Source: Taibaiella sp. (GTDB lineage: Bacteria; Bacteroidota; Bacteroidia; Chitinophagales; Chitinophagaceae). Taken from it: DNA of 53,420 nucleotides. This document shows, piece after piece, positions 32,891 to 39,817 of the stretch. The notes under the pieces were generated by a model. It was not told the origin of the DNA and searched no databases. It worked only from the letters and a program-made list of their open reading frames with translations. How positions within the stretch are numbered: the stretch's first letter is position 1; every line of letters begins with the position of its first letter. The stretch spans positions 1 to 53,420 of the forward strand of contig JAIOYR010000017.1 in the NCBI GenBank assembly GCA_021740995.1. Direction: 5' to 3'. The position numbers were made by a program, and so were the translations under genes.

Positions 32891-33475
32891 ATGTTTAATT
32901 TAGTCTTATTCGGCCCTCCGGGCAGCGGTAAAGGCACACAGTCTGAAAACATCGTAAAGAATTACGAGCTACAGCACATATCTACAGGAGACTTGCTGCG
33001 TGATGAAGTAAGCAGGCACACAACACTGGGTACAGAAGCGAAAAGGTACATGGATCAGGGAATGCTGGTGCCAGACGAAGTAGTAATAGGTATGATAAGC
33101 GGCAAGATAGATGACGCGCCGGATGCACGTGGTTTCGTGTTTGATGGTTTTCCACGTACCCGCACACAGGCAGAGGCGTTGGACAAATTGCTTGAATTTA
33201 AGAATACAAAGATTCATCTGGTGTTGTCGCTGGAGGTGCCTGAGCAGGACTTGATAGCCCGTCTGGTAAACCGTGGCATCACATCCGGTCGCAGTGATGA
33301 TAACGAAGAGGTAATAACTGCCCGCATAAAGGAATATCATTCAAAAACAGAGCCGGTAGCCCGTTATTACAACGAGCACGGTAAACTGGAACGCATAGCC
33401 GGGCATAATTCTATACCCGACACATTTAAAGTGTTGACAAAGCACATAAATAAGTATTTGTTACCCGTAGCATAG
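32891..33475 (+). CDS. adk: Adenylate kinase
   Basis: A 194-residue protein with P-loop [10 protein letters not shown] (residues 8-17), the AMP-binding segment [27 protein letters not shown], and a short LID ([14 protein letters not shown]) lacking zinc-binding cysteines. It interconverts AMP + ATP and 2 ADP. Its stop codon TAG shares one base with the GTG start of obgE, implying translational coupling. Confidence 0.97.
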   Translation: MFNLVLFGPPGSGKGTQSENIVKNYELQHISTGDLLRDEVSRHTTLGTEAKRYMDQGMLVPDEVVIGMISGKIDDAPDARGFVFDGFPRTRTQAEALDKLLEFKNTKIHLVLSLEVPEQDLIARLVNRGITSGRSDDNEEVITARIKEYHSKTEPVARYYNEHGKLERIAGHNSIPDTFKVLTKHINKYLLPVA

Positions 33476-34476
33476 TGGAAAAAGGAAATTTTGTTGATCA
33501 TATCCGCATATTCTGCCGGTCTGGTAAAGGTGGGGCAGGGAGTGTGCATTTTGAGCGAAACAAAATGGATGCAATGGCTGGCCCCGATGGTGGCAATGGT
33601 GGCAGAGGCGGCCATATAAAGCTGCGTGGCAATGCACAGTTGTGGACACTGCTGCACATGCGCTATTACAAAAACGTATTGGCTAAAGATGGTGTGAATG
33701 GTTATAAAAATAACTGTACCGGCCATGACGGAGTAGATATAGTGCTGGAAGTGCCACTGGGCACTGTAGCCAGAGATATGGAAACCGGCGAGCAGGAAGC
33801 CGAAATACTGGAAGACGGGCAGGAAGTGATATGGCTGAAGGGCGGCCGAGGCGGGCTGGGCAATGCGAACTTTGCAACACCTACCAACCAGACACCAGAC
33901 CATGCACAGCCCGGCGAGATGGGTCATGAAGGCTGGAAAGTATTGGAACTGAAGATACTCGCGGATGTAGGGCTGGTGGGCTTTCCCAATGCCGGTAAAT
34001 CTACCCTGCTGTCTGTGCTTACTGCTGCCAAACCTAAGATAGCAGACTATGCCTTTACCACACTTACACCACAGTTAGGTATTGTTTCTTACCGCGACAA
34101 TAAGTCGTTTTGTATGGCAGACCTGCCGGGTATAATAGAAGGCGCTGCAGAAGGTAAGGGGCTGGGACACCGCTTCCTGAGGCATATAGAGCGGAACTCT
34201 GTGTTGCTGCTACTGCTGCCGGCTGATAGCAACGACCATCGCAAAGAATATGAGATACTGATGCACGAGCTGGAGGAATACAATCCGGAGTTGCTGCACA
34301 AGAAAATAATACTGGCCATCAGCAAAAGTGAAATGCTGGACGATGAGCTAAAACAGGAAATTGCAAAAACACTGCCAACCGACGTTCCGCATGTATTCGT
34401 GTCCTCACTTGCCAGCCAGGGTTTGGTGCAACTGAAGGATGAGCTGTGGAAGGCACTGACGGCAAAAGAAGCATAA
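33475..34476 (+). CDS. obgE: Obg-family GTPase
   Basis: A 333-residue protein. The glycine-rich Obg fold (about 1-160; [31 protein letters not shown]) is followed by the G domain with G1 GFPNAGKST, switch region [11 protein letters not shown]3 [21 protein letters not shown] and a late SKSEMLDD in the NKxD position. It assists 50S subunit maturation. The start is GTG, overlapping the last base of adk. The NKxD motif reads SKSE, a relaxed form. The C-terminal extension found in some Obg proteins is missing, which is usual. Confidence 0.96.
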   Translation: MEKGNFVDHIRIFCRSGKGGAGSVHFERNKMDAMAGPDGGNGGRGGHIKLRGNAQLWTLLHMRYYKNVLAKDGVNGYKNNCTGHDGVDIVLEVPLGTVARDMETGEQEAEILEDGQEVIWLKGGRGGLGNANFATPTNQTPDHAQPGEMGHEGWKVLELKILADVGLVGFPNAGKSTLLSVLTAAKPKIADYAFTTLTPQLGIVSYRDNKSFCMADLPGIIEGAAEGKGLGHRFLRHIERNSVLLLLLPADSNDHRKEYEILMHELEEYNPELLHKKIILAISKSEMLDDELKQEIAKTLPTDVPHVFVSSLASQGLVQLKDELWKALTAKEA

Positions 34477-34616
34477 GTTTAGGAATTGGGGATTTGGGAT
34501 TGGGAATTGGTGGCATTGCCGATATAACTAATATTCCAAATTCAGAATTCCGAATCCATAAATTCGAAACTCTATATACCTAATCCCTAATAACGAATTC
34601 CCAATTCCACGAAAAA
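34477..34616. repeat. Word-repeat spacer between obgE and the rhodanese gene
   Basis: After the obgE stop the words are G-containing (GGAATTGGGGATTTGGG, GATTGGGAATTGG). Before the rhodanese start they are the complementary C-containing words (ATTCCAAATTCAGAATTCCG, AATTCCCAATTCCAC). This is the same polarity rule as in the ribosomal spacers, with a different vocabulary. Confidence 0.75.
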
Positions 34617-34916
34617 ATGAACCAGCTAACACCGCTTCAGCTAAAAGAATGGACCGATAGGGGTCATGACTTTGTGCTGATAGATGTGCGGGAAGAATGG
34701 GAGCATGAGGCCTATAGTATAGGTGGATTGTTGATGCCTATGGGCGAGATACCTGCAAGACTACAGGAAATACCTAAGGACAAAGAAGTAGTGCTCTACT
34801 GCGAGAAGGGAATCAGGAGTGTGATAGCCATTCAGCGGCTGGAAACTTTTGGCTTTACCAATCTCATCAACCTTTCAGGTGGAATGAGGGGCTGGCGGGA
34901 AGCAATTACAAATTGA
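34617..34916 (+). CDS. Single-domain rhodanese-like protein
   Basis: A 99-residue protein with FVLIDVREEWEHEAYSIGG at the N-terminus, the active-site loop LYCEKGIRS with catalytic C62, and the C-terminal LSGGMRGWREA. It probably carries persulfide sulfur (thiosulfate or polysulfide sulfurtransferase). It is downstream of obgE, separated by word repeats, and could be co-transcribed. The interval from its end to 34991 holds nothing recognisable. Confidence 0.92.
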   Translation: MNQLTPLQLKEWTDRGHDFVLIDVREEWEHEAYSIGGLLMPMGEIPARLQEIPKDKEVVLYCEKGIRSVIAIQRLETFGFTNLINLSGGMRGWREAITN

Positions 34917-34991
34917 GGACCCAACCGCCCGGACAACAAATTGCGCTGAAGCTATTTCGTCAGTTCACCGTACATTCCTTAAGCTACCACT

Positions 34992-36080
34992 TTATATATC
35001 CTTGCCTTCTTTCAGTTTCACAATGGCGGCTTCAACAGCCTTTTTGTTGGCGGCATCGGGTGCCATAGGCAGGGCCAGATTAGCATACTTCAGTGCATCC
35101 TTATATTTACCCAGAGCAGCATATCCCCTAGCCATGCCCATAGTGGTAGTGTAGGTGCCGGGATAGTGTTTGTAATTTTGCTGAAACACATCGAACGCTT
35201 CTTGTTTCTTGCCATCGCGCAGCAGGCCACGAGCGTAGCCATGCACCTGCAATGCAGTTCCGGCCATCATTGCAGCGGTCCTGGCACTATCTGCCTGTGC
35301 GGTGCGGTTCAATTTTTGCAGTATGTCCGCTTTTGTCATCAGTACACTGAATACCGGGATAGATGCTGCTGCCTGATTGATGTATGCAAGTGCATCTTCA
35401 AGTCTTGTATTGTGCTCCAGCAGGTAGTTGGCTATCTGCTCCTGTGCGTGTGGGTCAAATCCTTTGTCGCTTCTTAATTCTCTCTCGAAAGATGCAAGCT
35501 GCAACTGGTGTAGCCGGGTAGAAACCATAAAAGGAATTGCCAGTTTTTCCCATTCCAGACTAATCGTAGCAGTGCTATCTGTCTGGTTGCTAAACTGGAA
35601 CGTGAGGCGCTCGCGCAGCTCCTGCACATGTACCGGTTTCACACTTACCCGCAGCACATCTTCGGAAGGATTGTAAAAATAGCTTCCCCAACTGGTGGTA
35701 GCCGATGAAAAAATGAGCATACACCCATCGGACTGGTAGGCTACAAAGAACCCATACTTTCCGGCAGCAAGAGGCTTTCCTTCCACGGTCACATCAGTGC
35801 TAAACTCTATTGTTGTGTTTTCGTTTGCTCCGGCCCGCCATGGAGCGTCGTTGCCGTTACCAAAACCCTGATTCTGGAACCCTTTGTGTACTAAATCTCC
35901 CCAGATCTTTCCTTCACGACCCTTTACCGCAGGGCGGCCATACCTGATAGTAACATCTGTAAGGCCAATGCGCTCACTAACGGTAGCCAGTGTACTGGTG
36001 CCGCTCGCAATTGTAGTAAGCTGTGCATTTGCACTATATATAAACATAATTGCAATGACAGAGAATATTATCTTTTTCAT
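34992..36080 (-). CDS. Secreted DUF2911 protein with C-terminal TPR-like repeats
   Basis: A 362-residue protein. The signal peptide MKKIIFSVIAIMFIYSANAQ starts at 36080; an in-frame ATG at 36122 lies upstream of a perfect promoter element and is rejected. Residues about 22-175 are DUF2911 (VKGREGKIWGDLVHKG, APWRAGANENTTIEFS, AGKYGFFVAYQ, TTSWGSYFYNPSED). The C-terminal half has helical TPR-like repeats (LEDALAYINQAAASIP, GYAALGKYKDALKYANLAL). It is an envelope protein of unknown role, frequent in Bacteroidota. Confidence 0.85.
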   Translation of the reverse strand: MKKIIFSVIAIMFIYSANAQLTTIASGTSTLATVSERIGLTDVTIRYGRPAVKGREGKIWGDLVHKGFQNQGFGNGNDAPWRAGANENTTIEFSTDVTVEGKPLAAGKYGFFVAYQSDGCMLIFSSATTSWGSYFYNPSEDVLRVSVKPVHVQELRERLTFQFSNQTDSTATISLEWEKLAIPFMVSTRLHQLQLASFERELRSDKGFDPHAQEQIANYLLEHNTRLEDALAYINQAAASIPVFSVLMTKADILQKLNRTAQADSARTAAMMAGTALQVHGYARGLLRDGKKQEAFDVFQQNYKHYPGTYTTTMGMARGYAALGKYKDALKYANLALPMAPDAANKKAVEAAIVKLKEGKDI

Positions 36081-36098
36081 TTTAAGAATTTTGATTTC

Positions 36099-36106
36099 CA
36101 AAAATA
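36099..36106 (-). promoter_or_regulatory. -7 promoter element of the DUF2911 gene
   Basis: TATTTTTG on the minus strand, a perfect match 18 bases before the ATG at 36080. Confidence 0.6.
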
Positions 36107-36255
36107 CATGTATTGCCATCAATATTATAAACGAACGTCTGATTTTCGGGTGAAAAGAAGGGGGATATTCGGCTGAAAAAGCTAATAAATTAAATTAATG
36201 ACAATTAATTGATTTATAACAACGTCGGATATCATCTAACTCACCTTAAATAAGT

Positions 36256-36263
36256 TACCTTTG
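36256..36263 (+). promoter_or_regulatory. -7 promoter element of yidC
   Basis: TACCTTTG, a perfect TAnnTTTG match, 21 bases before the ATG. Confidence 0.7.
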
Positions 36264-36284
36264 CGCCTCATTTTTCTCTTTTAG

Positions 36285-38126
36285 ATGGATCGTAACCAGA
36301 TTATAGGTTTTTCACTTTTAGCCGCATTGCTGATTGGGTATGTCATGTACAACCAGCATGAACAAAAAGTATTTTTCGAACAAAAACGAACAGATAGTAT
36401 TGCTTATGCCAAGGCGCATCCCCGTGCATTGGTGGACAGCAGCAAGGCATTTTCAGCTGTACAGGCTGCCGATACATCTGTGATGGCAGACTCTGCAACC
36501 GAGGCGCTACGCCGCCTGCAGCCGCCTGCATACAATGGGGTGGCACAGACCGTAATACTTGAAAACAAAAAATTATCGTTAGAGTTTTCTACTAAGGGTG
36601 CATTCCCTACTGCGGCATTTATTAAAGATTACAAAACATACAAAGGCAAACCACTTTACCTGTTTAATGGTAAAGGAAATGCACTGAGTGCTGTATTGCC
36701 AACGGATAATGGCAAGTCTACTGCTGACCTTTATTTTAGTCCGGTAGTGCGTCAGGAGCCTAATGGCGACAAGACTGTAGACTTTACTGCCGACCTGGGC
36801 AATGGCAAAAAAGTAAACATCACCTATACGCTGCCTGCCAATGACTATATGATGCAGTGCAATATAGTGCTGACAGGCATGACCGCATCGCACCTACCAC
36901 TTACCTGGCAGACACTGGTATTGCCTACGGAGAAAGACCTGCCCAACGAGCGCATGAGTACACAGGTGTACTACCGCAATAAAGACGAAGACCACGACTA
37001 CTTCACTGTAGCGACAGAAGAAAAGTCGATAGATAACAAAAGTAATGCTGCTCACTGGCTGGGTATACGCAAGCAATACTTCAGCTCTGCATTGATAGCC
37101 GATGATGGTTTCACAAAAATGGAATCTAAGTTCAGCTACAAGGACGGTGATACTACAATAGCTGCCCGCAATCTGGCATCGCTGGAACTGCCTATGAAGT
37201 CTGTGGGCGCTGCAAGCTCTGCCTCTATGAGGTGGTATATAGGGCCAAACGACTATCATACACTGAAGGCATACAAAATAGACCTTGACGAAATGGTGCC
37301 ACTTGGTTTTGGCATTATGGCATTTGTAAAGTACATCAATCAGTGGGTCATTATACCTATCTTCTACATGCTGGCTGGTTTTGTAAGCAACTATGCTATT
37401 ATCATAATGCTGATGACCATCATCATCAGGTTGTTTTTGTCTTTCTTTACGTACAAGAGTTATTTATCGAGCGCGAAGATGCGTGTGCTGAAACCTGAAC
37501 TGGATGAGCTGCGTGCCAAAATAGGCGATGACCAGCAGAAGTTTGGTATGGAGCAGATGAAGCTATACCGCTCTGCCGGTGTAAACCCGCTGGGTGGTTG
37601 TCTGCCTATGCTGTTTCAGTTGCCTATACTGCTTTCTATCTACTACATCTTTCCTTCCTTTATAGAGTTCAGGCAGAAGAGCTTTTTGTGGGCAGATGAT
37701 TTGTCAACCTACGACAGTATATTCAACTTTGGATTCGAGATTCCTTTTTATGGGGACCATATAAGTTTGTTTACCTTGCTGATGACTGCATCGAGCTTGT
37801 TTCTGGCATTGTATAACCGTAACATGACACCACAAGACCCCAATAACCCAATGTTGAAATACATGCCTTATGTGTTCCCTATTATACTCATGGGTGTGTT
37901 CAACAAGATGGCAGCGGCACTTACGTTCTACTACACCTTCTCTAACCTGCTGAGTATAGCGCAGCAGTTTATCATTCAGAAATACTTTATAGATGAAAAG
38001 GCGATACACGCGCAACTACAGGAGAACAGAACAAAGCCGGTAGTGCAATCGAAATGGTCGCAGAAGCTGGAGGAGATGCAGAAAATGCAGGCAGACCGTA
38101 GCAAGGTGCCACCAAGAAAAAAGTAA
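36285..38126 (+). CDS. yidC: Membrane protein insertase YidC
   Basis: A 613-residue protein. The N-terminal anchor is IIGFSLLAALLIGYVMYN. A large periplasmic beta domain spans about 60-340. The conserved insertase core has GFGIMAFVKYINQWVIIPIF, LFLSFFTYKSYLSSAKMRVLKPEL, AGVNPLGGCLPMLFQLPILLSIYYIF and a C-terminal helix pair ending in a basic tail (SKVPPRKK). It inserts and folds inner-membrane proteins alone or with SecYEG. Length is normal for Bacteroidota. It is not next to rpmH/rnpA but stands alone with its own promoter and terminator. Confidence 0.97.
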   Translation: MDRNQIIGFSLLAALLIGYVMYNQHEQKVFFEQKRTDSIAYAKAHPRALVDSSKAFSAVQAADTSVMADSATEALRRLQPPAYNGVAQTVILENKKLSLEFSTKGAFPTAAFIKDYKTYKGKPLYLFNGKGNALSAVLPTDNGKSTADLYFSPVVRQEPNGDKTVDFTADLGNGKKVNITYTLPANDYMMQCNIVLTGMTASHLPLTWQTLVLPTEKDLPNERMSTQVYYRNKDEDHDYFTVATEEKSIDNKSNAAHWLGIRKQYFSSALIADDGFTKMESKFSYKDGDTTIAARNLASLELPMKSVGAASSASMRWYIGPNDYHTLKAYKIDLDEMVPLGFGIMAFVKYINQWVIIPIFYMLAGFVSNYAIIIMLMTIIIRLFLSFFTYKSYLSSAKMRVLKPELDELRAKIGDDQQKFGMEQMKLYRSAGVNPLGGCLPMLFQLPILLSIYYIFPSFIEFRQKSFLWADDLSTYDSIFNFGFEIPFYGDHISLFTLLMTASSLFLALYNRNMTPQDPNNPMLKYMPYVFPIILMGVFNKMAAALTFYYTFSNLLSIAQQFIIQKYFIDEKAIHAQLQENRTKPVVQSKWSQKLEEMQKMQADRSKVPPRKK

Positions 38127-38149
38127 AACAATTTCCTTGATAAAAGAAT

Positions 38150-38181
38150 GCCCTGTTCGTTTTCGAGCCGGGCTTTTTTTT
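38150..38181 (+). terminator. Intrinsic terminator of yidC
   Basis: The stem GCCCTGTTCG / CGAGCCGGGC (one mismatch, one G-T pair) has a TTTT loop and is followed by eight T residues. Confidence 0.85.
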
Positions 38182-38239
38182 GTTTCAGATTTTAATATTT
38201 TCGTAGAAAGATATACACGTCACCCTAAACGATATAAAA

Positions 38240-39076
38240 ATGGAAGATAATCCAGATAAAGATGGCACTCCTATTGACGACATCCGAACAGAAAATGAAA
38301 TAAAGAAAATAAAGCTGGCCTTAGAGCATGGCATGAGTTTTTCGGATTTTGAAATTAACAAGGATTTGCCTCCGGAACTAGAGGGCGGTTTTCTGGATCA
38401 TATACAAGAATGGGAAGAGCAATACGCTCAACGCAAAATGGTATCAGTATTCGACCTTGCTGAGCAACCTGCATTCAAGCCGCTTTCAGAAGTTCCGGAA
38501 AATGAAATTGAGAAAGAGTTGGACATCATTCTTGAGCAACTGCATCAGCATTCTGTATCTATTGCATGTCTTGCCGATGTAACACCAAGAGAATTGTATC
38601 GATTTGTAACGGAAGAATTAATGGAAAAACAAGTAGATGACATCAGGATAGAAGGTATGATGCATTGTTTTACTTACGAAGATTTCTACCCGAATCATGA
38701 ATATGATATTACAAACCGCTGTGAGGAGATTATAGACCATATCACCAGAAAAGACGATAGTCGCACAATGGCACCATGGGGTATAGCAGACACTGTGTGG
38801 CACAATGGTGTATTACTTACCAAAGAGGAGTGGGTAAGAAAGATAATCGCCTTTCAGGAATCATTCAACTCTTTTTCGGTACACCAGTGCGAGCTCACAG
38901 CATTTCAATTCAATGAAGAGAAAAATATTGCAACAGCTACCGGCGACGTACATTTTTCCGGAAGTATTGAAGGTAGTGAAGAGGTCATGGAGTTCAAAGG
39001 TGTATGCCGCTTTGATATGGTGCTCAACTATGAATGGTGGATAATAGACAAGATGGAGTTGCCTGTAGTGATATAG
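38240..39076 (+). CDS. Hypothetical protein with NTF2-like C-terminal part
   Basis: A 278-residue acidic soluble protein. The N-terminal part is charged and helical (TENEIKKIKLALEHGMSFSDFEI, LPPELEGGFLDHIQEWEEQYA). The C-terminal 110 residues show the strand-rich pattern of SnoaL/NTF2-like folds (ATATGDVHFSGSIEGSEE, GVCRFDMVLNYEWWIIDKMEL), which is a resemblance only. No signal peptide or catalytic motif is seen. It lies between the yidC terminator and a small promoter-bearing gene. Confidence 0.7.
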   Translation: MEDNPDKDGTPIDDIRTENEIKKIKLALEHGMSFSDFEINKDLPPELEGGFLDHIQEWEEQYAQRKMVSVFDLAEQPAFKPLSEVPENEIEKELDIILEQLHQHSVSIACLADVTPRELYRFVTEELMEKQVDDIRIEGMMHCFTYEDFYPNHEYDITNRCEEIIDHITRKDDSRTMAPWGIADTVWHNGVLLTKEEWVRKIIAFQESFNSFSVHQCELTAFQFNEEKNIATATGDVHFSGSIEGSEEVMEFKGVCRFDMVLNYEWWIIDKMELPVVI

Positions 39077-39105
39077 ATGTAAGTGCTGAGAAAGCTAATT
39101 TGATT

Positions 39106-39113
39106 TATCTTTG
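39106..39113 (+). promoter_or_regulatory. -7 promoter element of the 55-residue gene
   Basis: TATCTTTG, a perfect match, 20 bases before the ATG at 39134. Confidence 0.6.
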
Positions 39114-39133
39114 TGAAAAGCTAAAACATAGTT

Positions 39134-39301
39134 ATGGAACCTACAGTAGATGATGAGAACGAAATAATGAATCGCTCGAAATCGGACATTGAACAACAGA
39201 ATGTTCTGATTAGCTTCACAATGGAAGAGCTCGAAGCATATACCGCCAATAAGATAACAGAATTAGAAAACCCCGTTACTCCTGACGAACTAAAAGGGTA
39301 A
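39134..39301 (+). CDS. Small acidic hypothetical protein (55 aa)
   Basis: The frame ATG 39134 to TAA 39301 encodes MEPTVDDENEIMNRSKSDIE and continues through QQNVLISFTMEELEAYTANK to a TPDELKG end. It is acidic and helical, with no membrane segment. A perfect promoter element lies 20 bases upstream. Its stop codon directly abuts the stop of the ParE-type toxin gene on the other strand (39302) with no base between. I do not recognise the family. Confidence 0.55.
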   Translation: MEPTVDDENEIMNRSKSDIEQQNVLISFTMEELEAYTANKITELENPVTPDELKG

Positions 39302-39592
39302 TCAAAGCCCTATCAATAATCTCTTGCTATGATATATTCTGGCAATAGAGATCTCATTATCGTTTTCAATTCTGTAGATGACCCTGTAACTTCCCACTTT
39401 TATTTCTCTAATAGCATCATTCTCAAATTCCCGGACAATCTGTCCAATCTTGTTGTGATTTTCAAGAGATTTTATGCGATTCAAAATTTCAATAATTACC
39501 TTTTCTGCATAAAATTCAGAATCACTGGCGATAAAATCAAAAATCAACTTTAGATCATTTAAAGCAGCAGCAGACAAACTTACTTTCGCCAT
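39302..39592 (-). CDS. RelE/ParE-family toxin (module 1)
   Basis: A 96-residue protein with the ParE/RelE pattern: VSLSAAALNDLKLIFDFIA at the N-terminus, a helical hairpin, then IREIKVGSYRVIYRIENDNEISIARIYHSKRLL. ParE toxins poison gyrase; RelE relatives cut mRNA, and sequence alone does not decide which applies. Its start overlaps the end of the antitoxin gene by 13 bases, the normal arrangement for a type II pair. Confidence 0.88.
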   Translation of the reverse strand: MAKVSLSAAALNDLKLIFDFIASDSEFYAEKVIIEILNRIKSLENHNKIGQIVREFENDAIREIKVGSYRVIYRIENDNEISIARIYHSKRLLIGL

Positions 39593-39759
39593 GCGCTGAC
39601 AATTTTTTCTACATCAGCCAAAGGTATTTTCTTTCCTTCATCAATTTGCTTTAATCCTTCTTCCACATTCTCAATAAAAATCAATTTTTCTATCAATTCA
39701 TCGACATCAAATTGCTGCGGCATTTCTTTGATAGCTGCGGTGGCGGTTTCTTTAGTCAT
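39580..39759 (-). CDS. Antitoxin of ParE-type module 1 (59 aa)
   Basis: A 59-residue protein read from the minus strand: MTKETATAAIKEMPQQFDVD, then ELIEKLIFIENVEEGLKQIDEG, ending DVEKIVSAWRK. It matches the short Bacteroidota antitoxins that pair with RelE/ParE toxins: an acidic, helical C-terminal toxin-binding tail. It overlaps the toxin start by 13 bases. Upstream, the plus strand shows TTATAC at 39771 and again at 39781, a one-turn direct repeat that could be the promoter or autoregulatory site. The formate dehydrogenase gene ends 58 bases upstream on the same strand. Confidence 0.8.
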   Translation of the reverse strand: MTKETATAAIKEMPQQFDVDELIEKLIFIENVEEGLKQIDEGKKIPLADVEKIVSAWRK

Positions 39760-39817
39760 GGTTACATTCTTTATACACTTTTATACGTTTTTTTGGCTAC
39801 ATCTCAACTGTCAGCCG

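Noticed and set aside
33683-33927. Minus-strand frames in obgE
   Set aside because: Shadows of the Gly-rich Obg domain; no independent support.
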